Source of the DNA: DTU089 sp964421815
GTDB taxonomy: Bacteria; Bacillota; Clostridia; Oscillospirales; Acutalibacteraceae
NCBI GenBank assembly: GCA_964421815.1
Contig: CAYQYT010000008.1
Location: 1-64,000 of the forward strand
Length of the DNA stretch: 64,000 nt
Direction: 5' to 3'
Every line of letters starts with the position of its first letter. The stretch's first letter is position 1. Below the pieces are notes generated by a model, which did no database searches, had not been told where the DNA came from, and saw only the letters and a program-made list of their open reading frames with translations. The position numbers and the translations under genes are program-made. Positions 17,884 to 25,391 of this stretch are shown here, piece by piece.

Positions 17884-19397
17884 TCTGTAACCTTCTCCTT
17901 AAAATTATCAAAGATTTCGGGACCGTAGTAATTGTGCTGTCCTTTTTCGTGGAGGGGATACCAAACCTGTGCAAAGAAGGGATTGATTTCTGCTTCTTTG
18001 TCATAATCCCAGGGCCAGGGAAGTTCTTCGGGACACCAATGTCCGCCGCGGAGAACAAGGTTGGGGCTCATTTCGAACTCGTTGCCCCTTGCGCTCTTCC
18101 ACTTAACGGGAGTGTACATATCAACGATTTCAGTTGCAAGGCACTCACCGCCTCTGAAAGCGGCTGCTTTCTGAAGATCCTCAAGTGTAAGTGAGTCGAA
18201 ATCCTTTGTTTCGTCATAGCCGTGGTCAAGAACGATTACATCGTCGGAAGTTGTTTTCTTTGAGGGAATCTTAATTTCAAAATCCTCCCATTTTCTGGGG
18301 AGTTTGTCATAAGCCTCTTTGCCGCCGTAGTAAGCGTCCATTCTGACTTTAACATTGTTCTCCGCCCACCAGAGTGTGCCGTACTCGGGAGTCATTGCAA
18401 TTTTCTTCATAAAGGGCTTAACAAGTGCGGAGAAAGGTTTTGCAAGGAAAGCCAATTTGTAGAAGAACTCAACATTGTTCATCATATTCTTGAAATACTG
18501 CTTAACAGGGATATTAGCACGGAAGTGGCAGTATTTTTCAAGTTCGTCACCGTCATAGTACCATTGACCGTGGAAGTTCTCGGTTGTGAACCAATGGGGG
18601 TCAAAGAGTTTTTTGGGTGAGCCGAGACCGAGGGTACCGAGAAGGAGTTCCTCAAACTCAAAGTTTGTGATTCTGTATTCTTCACCGGAACCTATGTTGT
18701 AGAATCTTCTCCAGAATTCCTCGGGAATATCGTCGCCGCAAACATTTGCAAGAAGACGACCGGAATCCTCAACAGTTGCCCATTCAAGAACGCCGTTAAT
18801 GGGAACGTGGTACATAATGGGTTCCATATTTTTAAGAATTGCGGGATAGAGAATACCGGACTGACGAAGGGATACCCAATGTTTAAGACCGGATTCTGCA
18901 AAAACTGCTTCAGCTTTTACTTTACTTATTGCGTAGTGGTCATATACACTGATCTTAATGGGGTCGCCGGTTCTTGCCCAATGAATGGGAATATTACGGT
19001 CTCCTGTTTCGGCAACAGTACCTATATATACAACCTTGATTGCATCCGGATCGGGCTGTGCCTTAACCGCATTTACAATGTTCTGCGCCGCAGTAACATT
19101 TGTTTTCTGTGTCTTAACGGGATAGTAGTCCGCCGCGGGAGAAACCATACCGCCAACGTGGAGAACATAGTCCGCACCCGTTACACATTCGAGAACGTCC
19201 TCATAGTTTGTAAGGTCGCCCCAAACAAGTTTAACTGAAGGGTCATTCTCATAATCCTTGAATTTTTCTTTGTTTTTCTGGCTTCCCCTGTTAAGAAGAA
19301 CTATATTGTACTGATTCTTCTTTGCGTAGAGTTCTTTGAAACCTGCCCAGCCCATATTACCCGATGAGCCGGTTAAGAATACGGTTTTTTTCTGCAT
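17880..19397 (-). CDS. extended SDR with long C-terminal extension, first gene of trio
   Basis: About 505 residues. An N-terminal SDR domain (VFLTGSSGNMGWAGF, VLHVGGMV, IGTVAETGD, YAISKVKAE) spans about 330 residues. About 170 more follow, with no motif I recognise (GYDETKDFDSLTLEDLQKAA, LRGGHWCPEELPWPWDYD). The start at 19397 has GGGGTG upstream. It leads the three-gene operon behind a strong promoter. The set has no other enzyme, transporter or regulator, so its substrate is open. Confidence 0.8.
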   Translation of the reverse strand: MQKKTVFLTGSSGNMGWAGFKELYAKKNQYNIVLLNRGSQKNKEKFKDYENDPSVKLVWGDLTNYEDVLECVTGADYVLHVGGMVSPAADYYPVKTQKTNVTAAQNIVNAVKAQPDPDAIKVVYIGTVAETGDRNIPIHWARTGDPIKISVYDHYAISKVKAEAVFAESGLKHWVSLRQSGILYPAILKNMEPIMYHVPINGVLEWATVEDSGRLLANVCGDDIPEEFWRRFYNIGSGEEYRITNFEFEELLLGTLGLGSPKKLFDPHWFTTENFHGQWYYDGDELEKYCHFRANIPVKQYFKNMMNNVEFFYKLAFLAKPFSALVKPFMKKIAMTPEYGTLWWAENNVKVRMDAYYGGKEAYDKLPRKWEDFEIKIPSKKTTSDDVIVLDHGYDETKDFDSLTLEDLQKAAAFRGGECLATEIVDMYTPVKWKSARGNEFEMSPNLVLRGGHWCPEELPWPWDYDKEAEINPFFAQVWYPLHEKGQHNYYGPEIFDNFKEKVTE

Positions 19398-19435
19398 AAA
19401 AAAACACCCCATCTTTCCAAAATTTTTTCACGTTA

Positions 19436-19465
19436 ATTATACATTTATTTTACATTATTTGTCAA
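19436..19465 (-). promoter_or_regulatory. sigma-A promoter of the SDR operon
   Basis: On the minus strand TTGACA (19465-19460), 18-base spacer, TATAAT (19441-19436): a near-consensus housekeeping promoter. Confidence 0.8.
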
Positions 19466-19488
19466 TAGAATATAATAAATTATTAACA

Positions 19489-19528
19489 AAAACAAGGTGT
19501 AAAAGCCCAAGCCTTTACACCTTGTTTT
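19489..19528. terminator. terminator after the DUF2461 gene
   Basis: AACAAGGTGTAAA (19491-19503) pairs with TTTACACCTTGTT (19514-19526), A-run before and T-run after. It overlaps the DUF2461 stop codon and lies just upstream of the SDR promoter. Confidence 0.85.
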
Positions 19529-20216
19529 ACCACTCGAATTCCGGTTTTTTATTTTCCACATGCTTTGCCGCTTTCAAAAGAAATTGACGCATGGGCTCAA
19601 TCCGTCTTATATAAAACATTAACTCCTGACAAAAGTCCTCAAAAGTATCAATATCTTCATCGGGAATAAAATAAATAATCTCCCAGTTTTTCATTTTGAT
19701 ATACTCTGCGGCAGGATTATCCGGGGAAAATCCTTTGGGCATAGATTTTAGTTTATCCCCGTCTAAGGAAACATGAGTGACTTTAAGTATATCTTGAAAC
19801 TCAGCAAAATTATCAGAAATATAGTTTCTGATATTATTCATTTTAGCTGTGGTATCGCACCAAAGTCCCGTGCCGAAGCAGGAAGACCCCGGACAAATCC
19901 TCAAATAATAGCCTATGGGCATCCATGATTTCCTGTCGGGAGAAATGTAAGCTCTGAAAGCGGGATTATACGGGGGTCCGTTTTTGTGGAATCGCATATC
20001 TCTTGCCACGCGGTACATCCATTCCTTGGGCTCCATATACATTATGGATTTGCCGATATCGGGTGCCTCGTCGTTAATAACAAAACGAAGCATATCAATA
20101 AATCCCAAAAAATCTTTTTTGGCAAGTTCATACTCATCATGATTTTCATGAAACCATGTTCTGTTATTATTCAACTGCAAATTCGTGCAGTAGTTCATAA
20201 TTCTTTTAAAATCCAT
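19527..20216 (-). CDS. DUF2461 family protein
   Basis: 229 residues. The family signature is clear: NNNRTWFHENHDEYELAK near the start, YRVARDMRFHKNGPPYNPAF, and PGSSCFGTGLWCD (GGxxxGAGLW in most members). DUF2461/TIGR02453 proteins are soluble and have no settled function. It follows the GH27 gene by nine bases and is probably cotranscribed with it. Confidence 0.85.
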   Translation of the reverse strand: MDFKRIMNYCTNLQLNNNRTWFHENHDEYELAKKDFLGFIDMLRFVINDEAPDIGKSIMYMEPKEWMYRVARDMRFHKNGPPYNPAFRAYISPDRKSWMPIGYYLRICPGSSCFGTGLWCDTTAKMNNIRNYISDNFAEFQDILKVTHVSLDGDKLKSMPKGFSPDNPAAEYIKMKNWEIIYFIPDEDIDTFEDFCQELMFYIRRIEPMRQFLLKAAKHVENKKPEFEW

Positions 20217-20225
20217 TATTCTTCC

Positions 20226-21497
20226 TTATTTAACTTTGAGCGCAACAGCAGAATGAGCACCGATTTTCAAATTAAAATCCGTCACCTGTTTACAACTCCA
20301 CAGTTCCTCTGCAGAAATGTATTCCCCTATCATTTCGTCGTTGATACGCGTCGTTTTTTCAGAGTCTTCAAGATTAAAAACACAAATATATTTACAATTC
20401 TCACCATCCGCAACCCAGATAATCTCACTTTCGTTACAAAGGATTTCTCTTGCGTTCCGAGAATTTTTGTTCATTTCTATTATACCCTTATTTGTGAGAA
20501 GTTTAAGCGTAAACTCATCGTTTTCAGGCATATTTCCGCCAATCATAAGGGGGGAACGGAAAATACTCCACAATGTCAGCATTGTAATTTGCTCGTTTTC
20601 CGTAAACCTCGTCCATCTTCCTGCGGGATTACCGTTGCACTTTTCAAGCATACCCACAGGGAGCATATCGCAGTCGGGATACGCACCATCCATTACGTAC
20701 GGTGCCCAATCCCTGCAAAGTTCAAACATTTCAAGTATTCTGTCCCATTTGTCCCAAAAATCCCCGCTCATACGCCACATTTCAGCATTCTGTGCAAGGT
20801 GTTCGTGAGCAAAAAGCGGAGCGGGTCCCGGAGAAAGGCTGAGAACCATTTTTCTGCCGGTTTTATCAATGGCTTTGCGGAGCATCTCAATTTCGGGTGC
20901 CCCAAAGTACGGGTCATGGGGCTTAAACTCCGTGTTTGCGATATCATCGCATTTAATAAAATCAACTCCCCAATCCGCATAGAGTTGCATAATGGAATCG
21001 TAATATTCCTGAGCACCCTTTTTATTTGGGTCAATGCCATACATATCGCAATTCCATGAGCAAAGGGAAAAAGGATGAGCAACATCTCTTGCGGTTACAC
21101 CCTCGCACATAATGGGGGTGTTGCGGTGAACTGCCTGTCGCGGAATACCGCGCATAATGTGTATTCCGAATTTCAATCCCATTTCGTGAATTTTATCGGC
21201 AATAGGCTTAAAACCCTTACCCCCTGCTGAAGACGGAAAGCGATTTTCCGCCGGAATAAGCCGGGAATATTCATCCATACACAGTTCTGTGAAATTCCTG
21301 TAATAATGACCCGTTGAACCCGGTTCACTCCACTGAATATCGCAAACAACATACTCCCATCCGAATTTTTTAAGGTTGTCCCTCATATACTCGGCATTGG
21401 CTAAAAGTTGTTCTTCATTTACGGAACCGCCAAAACAGTCCCAACTGTTCCAACCCATCGGAGGGTGTTTAATAATATTTGTGCTCAAGGGAATCAC
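20226..21497 (-). CDS. glycoside hydrolase family 27, alpha-galactosidase-like
   Basis: 423 residues. The TIM barrel opens with PPMGWNSWDCFGG; YVVCDIQWSE and GLKFGIHIMRGIPRQA follow. The nucleophile aspartate is in VDFIKCDDIA, the acid/base in MSGDFWDKWD. A C-terminal beta domain ends AHSAVALKVK. IMRGIPRQAV differs from the LGIYSDAG of classic alpha-galactosidases and fits a related clade, so the sugar may differ. No signal peptide. Start is GTG at 21497; a TTG three codons later has better AGGA spacing. Confidence 0.87.
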   Translation of the reverse strand: MIPLSTNIIKHPPMGWNSWDCFGGSVNEEQLLANAEYMRDNLKKFGWEYVVCDIQWSEPGSTGHYYRNFTELCMDEYSRLIPAENRFPSSAGGKGFKPIADKIHEMGLKFGIHIMRGIPRQAVHRNTPIMCEGVTARDVAHPFSLCSWNCDMYGIDPNKKGAQEYYDSIMQLYADWGVDFIKCDDIANTEFKPHDPYFGAPEIEMLRKAIDKTGRKMVLSLSPGPAPLFAHEHLAQNAEMWRMSGDFWDKWDRILEMFELCRDWAPYVMDGAYPDCDMLPVGMLEKCNGNPAGRWTRFTENEQITMLTLWSIFRSPLMIGGNMPENDEFTLKLLTNKGIIEMNKNSRNAREILCNESEIIWVADGENCKYICVFNLEDSEKTTRINDEMIGEYISAEELWSCKQVTDFNLKIGAHSAVALKVK

Positions 21498-21557
21498 ATC
21501 CTGTTAACTGAATATGAAAATAACATATCACAGATAATTTTAAAATGCAATATTATA

Positions 21558-21587
21558 TTGACAAGAGTAAAAGAAATAAAGTAAAAT
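21558..21587 (+). promoter_or_regulatory. sigma-A promoter of the DUF1015 gene
   Basis: TTGACA at 21558-21563, 18-base spacer, TAAAAT at 21582-21587. Confidence 0.7.
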
Positions 21588-21619
21588 AACCATATTAAAA
21601 ACCCCCGGAGGTAACAAAA

Positions 21620-22864
21620 ATGGCAGTTTTTAAACCCTTTAAAGCTTTGAGGCCCGTCACCGAATACGCAGACAAAGTTGCGGCTCTCCCCTACGATGTT
21701 ATGAACAGCGCTGAAGCCAAAGAAATGACAGTGGGCAATCCACACTCTTTCCTTCATGTTGATAAAGCAGAAATTGATTTACCGGACGGCACTGACCTTT
21801 ACAGTGACGAAGTTTATGCAAAAGCGGCAGAAAACCTTAAAAACCTTGAGGCTAACGGCATTTGCACTATGGACAAAACCCCCTGTTTCTATATTTACCG
21901 TCAAATTATGAATGGCAGGGAGCAAACAGGACTTGTCGGCTGTGCATGGGTTGACGATTATATTGAGAATAGAATCAAGAAGCATGAGCTTACCCGTGCC
22001 GACAAAGAAGCTGACAGAATCCGCCACGTTGATACCTGCGATGCAAATACTGGTCCCATTTTCCTTTGCTACAGAGGAAATGATAAAGTTAATGAAATTA
22101 TAGAAGAGCAAAAAAAATCATCTCCTGTTTACGATTTTGTAACAGCAGACGGTATTTCAAATACTGTTTGGGTAATTGATAACGAGGAAATTTGTTCCGA
22201 ACTTTCCTCTCTTTTGGGACAGGTTGGCGATTTTTACATCGCAGACGGTCACCACCGTTGTGCATCCGCAGTAAATGTTGCAAAAATGCGCCGTGAACAG
22301 AATCCCGATTTTGACGGTACGGAGGAATTCAACTTCTTCCTTGCAGTTCTTTTCCCTGCGGAAAGCCTTGAAATTATGGACTACAACAGAGTTGTTAAAG
22401 ACCTTAACGGCAACACCGAAGAAGAGTTCATTGATAAAATCAGTGAAAGTTTTGAAGTTGAGATTGCTTCCTGCAACGGTGCTTACCATCCTGAAGAAAA
22501 ACACACCTTCGGTATGTACCTTAACAACAAGTGGTACAAGATTACCGCTAAGGAAAACACCTTTGACAAAAATGACCCCGTTGACCGATTGGATGTTTCC
22601 ATACTCCAAAAAAATATTCTTTCCCCCATTCTTGCAATAGGCGACCCGAGAACCGATAAAAGAATCGACTTTATCGGCGGTATTCGAGGTTTGAGTGAAT
22701 TGGAAAAGCGTGTTAAAGAAGATATGACCGTTGCATTCTCAATGTATCCCACAACCCTTGATGACCTTATGGCAATCGCAGATGCCAACATGATTATGCC
22801 GCCAAAGTCCACTTGGTTCGAGCCTAAATTATTGAGCGGATTATTTATTCACAAGTTAAAATAA
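21620..22864 (+). CDS. DUF1015 family protein
   Basis: 414 residues with the family start FKPFKALRPVTEYADKVAALPYDV, the VDKAEIDLP segment, the KHELTRADKEADRIRH core and FYIADGHHRCASA. DUF1015 proteins are often beside serA/serC in Clostridia; here the gene is alone. Function is not established. GGAGGT precedes the ATG. Confidence 0.88.
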   Translation: MAVFKPFKALRPVTEYADKVAALPYDVMNSAEAKEMTVGNPHSFLHVDKAEIDLPDGTDLYSDEVYAKAAENLKNLEANGICTMDKTPCFYIYRQIMNGREQTGLVGCAWVDDYIENRIKKHELTRADKEADRIRHVDTCDANTGPIFLCYRGNDKVNEIIEEQKKSSPVYDFVTADGISNTVWVIDNEEICSELSSLLGQVGDFYIADGHHRCASAVNVAKMRREQNPDFDGTEEFNFFLAVLFPAESLEIMDYNRVVKDLNGNTEEEFIDKISESFEVEIASCNGAYHPEEKHTFGMYLNNKWYKITAKENTFDKNDPVDRLDVSILQKNILSPILAIGDPRTDKRIDFIGGIRGLSELEKRVKEDMTVAFSMYPTTLDDLMAIADANMIMPPKSTWFEPKLLSGLFIHKLK

Positions 22865-22882
22865 ACAGTGTAACCGATATTA

Positions 22883-23047
22883 TAGGGGTTGTAAAAAGTG
22901 TAGAGCGCATAAAACCCAATATATAAAGGGTTTTTAATACTCCCGAGCAACTTTAAAGCATATCGGAAGTAATAAAAACCCAAAAAACAAATAGAAATAA
23001 TGTTTTATGCTCAGTTTGTCCATTCCACGCATTTTTCCTAACCCCTA
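22883..23047. repeat. nested inverted-repeat element
   Basis: Outer arms TAGGGGTT (22883-22890) and AACCCCTA (23040-23047), with AAAAA/TTTTT just inside. Inner arms GAGCGCATAAAAC (22903-22915) and GTTTTATGCTC (23002-23012). A third set AAAACCC / GGGTTTT (22911-22917, 22928-22934), and GGGTTTTT again matching AAAAACCC (22974-22981). No open frame. It could be a degenerate miniature element, or a terminator with an insertion in its loop. Confidence 0.5.
22911..22938 (+). terminator. terminator of the DUF1015 gene
   Basis: AAAACCC, 10-base loop, GGGTTTTT then AATAC. Stem is short but followed by a T-run. Confidence 0.5.
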
Positions 23048-23049
23048 CC

Positions 23050-23091
23050 AAAAGGACTGTAAAAAAACTCCCGTTTTTTTACAGTCCTTTT
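23050..23091. terminator. strong bidirectional terminator before the DUF2804 stop
   Basis: A 19-bp stem (23050-23068 with 23073-23091) with loop TCCC. Its core is CTGTAAAAAAAC, shared with several other terminators in this window. Confidence 0.92.
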
Positions 23092-23096
23092 TTATA

Positions 23097-24056
23097 TTAC
23101 CACTTACGATGAACTTTTTCGTGAAATACGGGAATATTTTCGATATATAAAACCTTTCCGTCATCAAGAACCGCAGTACCCTTGAGCATACCGAAAAGTT
23201 TTTCCCCCTTTTCCATTAATACTACTGTACTCCTGTCAGTATGGTCATTAAAAAAGGGCTCAAAACTCATATTAAATATTCCGTCATCGGAAGTCATATT
23301 CCATTGAGCCATTATATTCTCTTCGGGCATACCGAAATCAACAACACCAAGTTTGTGGAACTTTCCGTCATAGAAAAGTATGTTTTCCTTTGAATCGGAC
23401 CCATTGTCAGAACCGTAACCAATGTTATACCCGAAAGGCTTACCGTTTACATAACCGCAACCGATACCCCAATGTCGAGTGTTGCTGTACTTCCAAATTC
23501 CTCTGCCACGGTTAAGAATACCAAAATCCTTTGCGGCATCAAAGTTGTATGTTCTGCCTTTAACCTTAACGTAACCTCGGGTATTCATACAGGTTGTTAT
23601 CTGATTAAAGGCATTTTCATTGTCCGTAATAACCCTTGTGTTATCGACGGGTTGTCGGAGATAAATATCCGCTTCAAGTTCCGTATGTTTGAAACTTCTT
23701 TCATATTTACAGGAAATATGTCTTTCACCCTGCGAATGTTTAATGTGAAACTCACAGGTTTTGGAAGTAAATGAAATATCACCTTTTTCACTTGCTTCGG
23801 GAAGTTGTAATTTTCCCGTAGGCATAAAGGGTGTTTCCGTACATTCAAATTTTTCCTTTGTTTCAAAATCGAAAACAGAGCAATTGACAACACCCGCACA
23901 CCAATTATGTGCAAATGTAAAAGATACGGCATACTTACCGTCGTGATTCATAATGAGGTAATGATCCCATTCTTTAAACCCCATCTTTTTACTCTTGGCT
24001 CCATTCGACTTTCTAAAGGCATCTTTTTCGCCGGAGATCTTTTGATTTTTGCTCAT
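23097..24056 (-). CDS. DUF2804 family protein
   Basis: About 319 residues. The DUF2804 core is KEWDHYLIMNHDGKYAVSFT, AGVVNCSVFDFETKE, ACMNTRGYVKVKGRTY-like text (read CMNTRGYVKVKGR) and RGIWKYSNTRHWGIGCG. Most relatives carry about 40 more N-terminal residues (LLDENGxLxxxGWAxxP); here they are replaced by a short Lys/Ser-rich stretch, so this copy may be N-terminally reduced. Function unknown, possibly lipid- or terpenoid-related by fold; that is only a guess. The ATG at 24056 almost touches the stop of the M28 gene. Confidence 0.8.
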   Translation of the reverse strand: MSKNQKISGEKDAFRKSNGAKSKKMGFKEWDHYLIMNHDGKYAVSFTFAHNWCAGVVNCSVFDFETKEKFECTETPFMPTGKLQLPEASEKGDISFTSKTCEFHIKHSQGERHISCKYERSFKHTELEADIYLRQPVDNTRVITDNENAFNQITTCMNTRGYVKVKGRTYNFDAAKDFGILNRGRGIWKYSNTRHWGIGCGYVNGKPFGYNIGYGSDNGSDSKENILFYDGKFHKLGVVDFGMPEENIMAQWNMTSDDGIFNMSFEPFFNDHTDRSTVVLMEKGEKLFGMLKGTAVLDDGKVLYIENIPVFHEKVHRKW

Positions 24057-24058
24057 AA

Positions 24059-25312
24059 TCAAATGCCCTTTTCATCATAGAGAAATACCGTTTCAAGAGC
24101 AATTTTCACACCTGCGTCAATGGCTTGGGGCGAAAGATTGTCCGCTGTGTCAAGACGTGTGTGATAATATCTTGCAGGAGTGGGATCCATGGCAACAAAA
24201 GAACTTGCGGGAACGCCTGCCTGTGACATTGCCGCCGCGTCGGTTGAACCCAGCTCAATAGTACCGATGGGAACATCAACACCCACATTTTTTGCCGCTG
24301 TCTGCAAAAGTTCTGCAACCCGGCGGTCATTTTTTACCATACCGGTCATATCTTTATCGTATATTTTTGAAAACTCAAGTTCACGGATTGTATCAAAACC
24401 TATAAATACCGTTTCAACCCCGTCATTGAGCATTTCTTTGTTTGCCTTTGCAAAAGCCTTTGAACCGCGAAGACCGGCTTCCTCTCCGCCCGCGCAAAGA
24501 ACGGCAACCTCGGTATTTTCAAAGCGAATGTCATTATCTGCAAGGAACTTCGCCGCCGCGCAGGAAATAAAACAACCCGTAAGGTCATCGTTTGCACCCA
24601 TAACGGGCAATTTGTAGTTGCAGAATTTTAAAGCAATAACAAGCACGGGAACCGTAATATACATTACAACCGCAAGAATTCTCAGAGCGATGTTACCGTC
24701 CTCACCCCAAACAATTCCGCCGAAAGCACCGCCGTGAATCATTCCGTAAATATTGCCGACCAATCCCAACAGAATTGCAATAACAGCAGTTACGATTATG
24801 AGGGCAACAACGGGTCTGCCGCCTTTGTATGTATATGTCCATTCAAAAGCAGAGTCCGTATGACCGCTTAAAATTATGCGTTTTTTTGTTTCACCGCTTG
24901 CTTTTCTCACACCATATACATTACCGCTTGTAACCTTCGGAAAGAAAACATCAAGAACGGGTTTATAAAAAATGAATTCACCGAGAATAAAGAAAAGCGC
25001 AAGAGCGGAAGAAACAAGACCGATTACACTCCAACCCAACGTAAAGAACAGAGCCGACAGAATGAGCAGAACTGCCCCGAGGGGAACCCATGCCATAAAT
25101 GCCTTGTCACTGCATTTAAACTCCTCCCGCTTCACCTCGTCGCAGAACTTTTCAAGATCCGCTTTCATATATTCCTGTGCATTTTTCTCCGCCTCCGTAC
25201 CCACTGCACGGGGGCCGAAGTTTTTACACACATTTTTTATGCTTTTAATGGCATAGTTCGTATATTCCCTGACTTTTATATCAAAATTGGGAATACTTTC
25301 GTTTGATTTCAT
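24059..25312 (-). CDS. membrane-embedded M28 zinc aminopeptidase-like protein
   Basis: 417 residues. After a soluble start, two hydrophobic segments (about 75-115) and two or three more (about 165-235) interrupt the peptidase domain. Zinc ligands: H in LSGHTDSAF, D in MGANDDLTG, the EE pair in AGGEEAGLRG, D in GFDTIRE, H in YYHTRLDTADN. It probably cleaves peptides at the membrane. The membrane insert between the first and second ligand is unusual. Same operon as the DUF2804 gene. Confidence 0.83.
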   Translation of the reverse strand: MKSNESIPNFDIKVREYTNYAIKSIKNVCKNFGPRAVGTEAEKNAQEYMKADLEKFCDEVKREEFKCSDKAFMAWVPLGAVLLILSALFFTLGWSVIGLVSSALALFFILGEFIFYKPVLDVFFPKVTSGNVYGVRKASGETKKRIILSGHTDSAFEWTYTYKGGRPVVALIIVTAVIAILLGLVGNIYGMIHGGAFGGIVWGEDGNIALRILAVVMYITVPVLVIALKFCNYKLPVMGANDDLTGCFISCAAAKFLADNDIRFENTEVAVLCAGGEEAGLRGSKAFAKANKEMLNDGVETVFIGFDTIRELEFSKIYDKDMTGMVKNDRRVAELLQTAAKNVGVDVPIGTIELGSTDAAAMSQAGVPASSFVAMDPTPARYYHTRLDTADNLSPQAIDAGVKIALETVFLYDEKGI

Positions 25313-25391
25313 ATAATTACCTCTTTCCTTTTATTGAAAATGCCGCTTGCGGCTTACTTTTTAACAATTATATAACATCTTTAGAAATATA

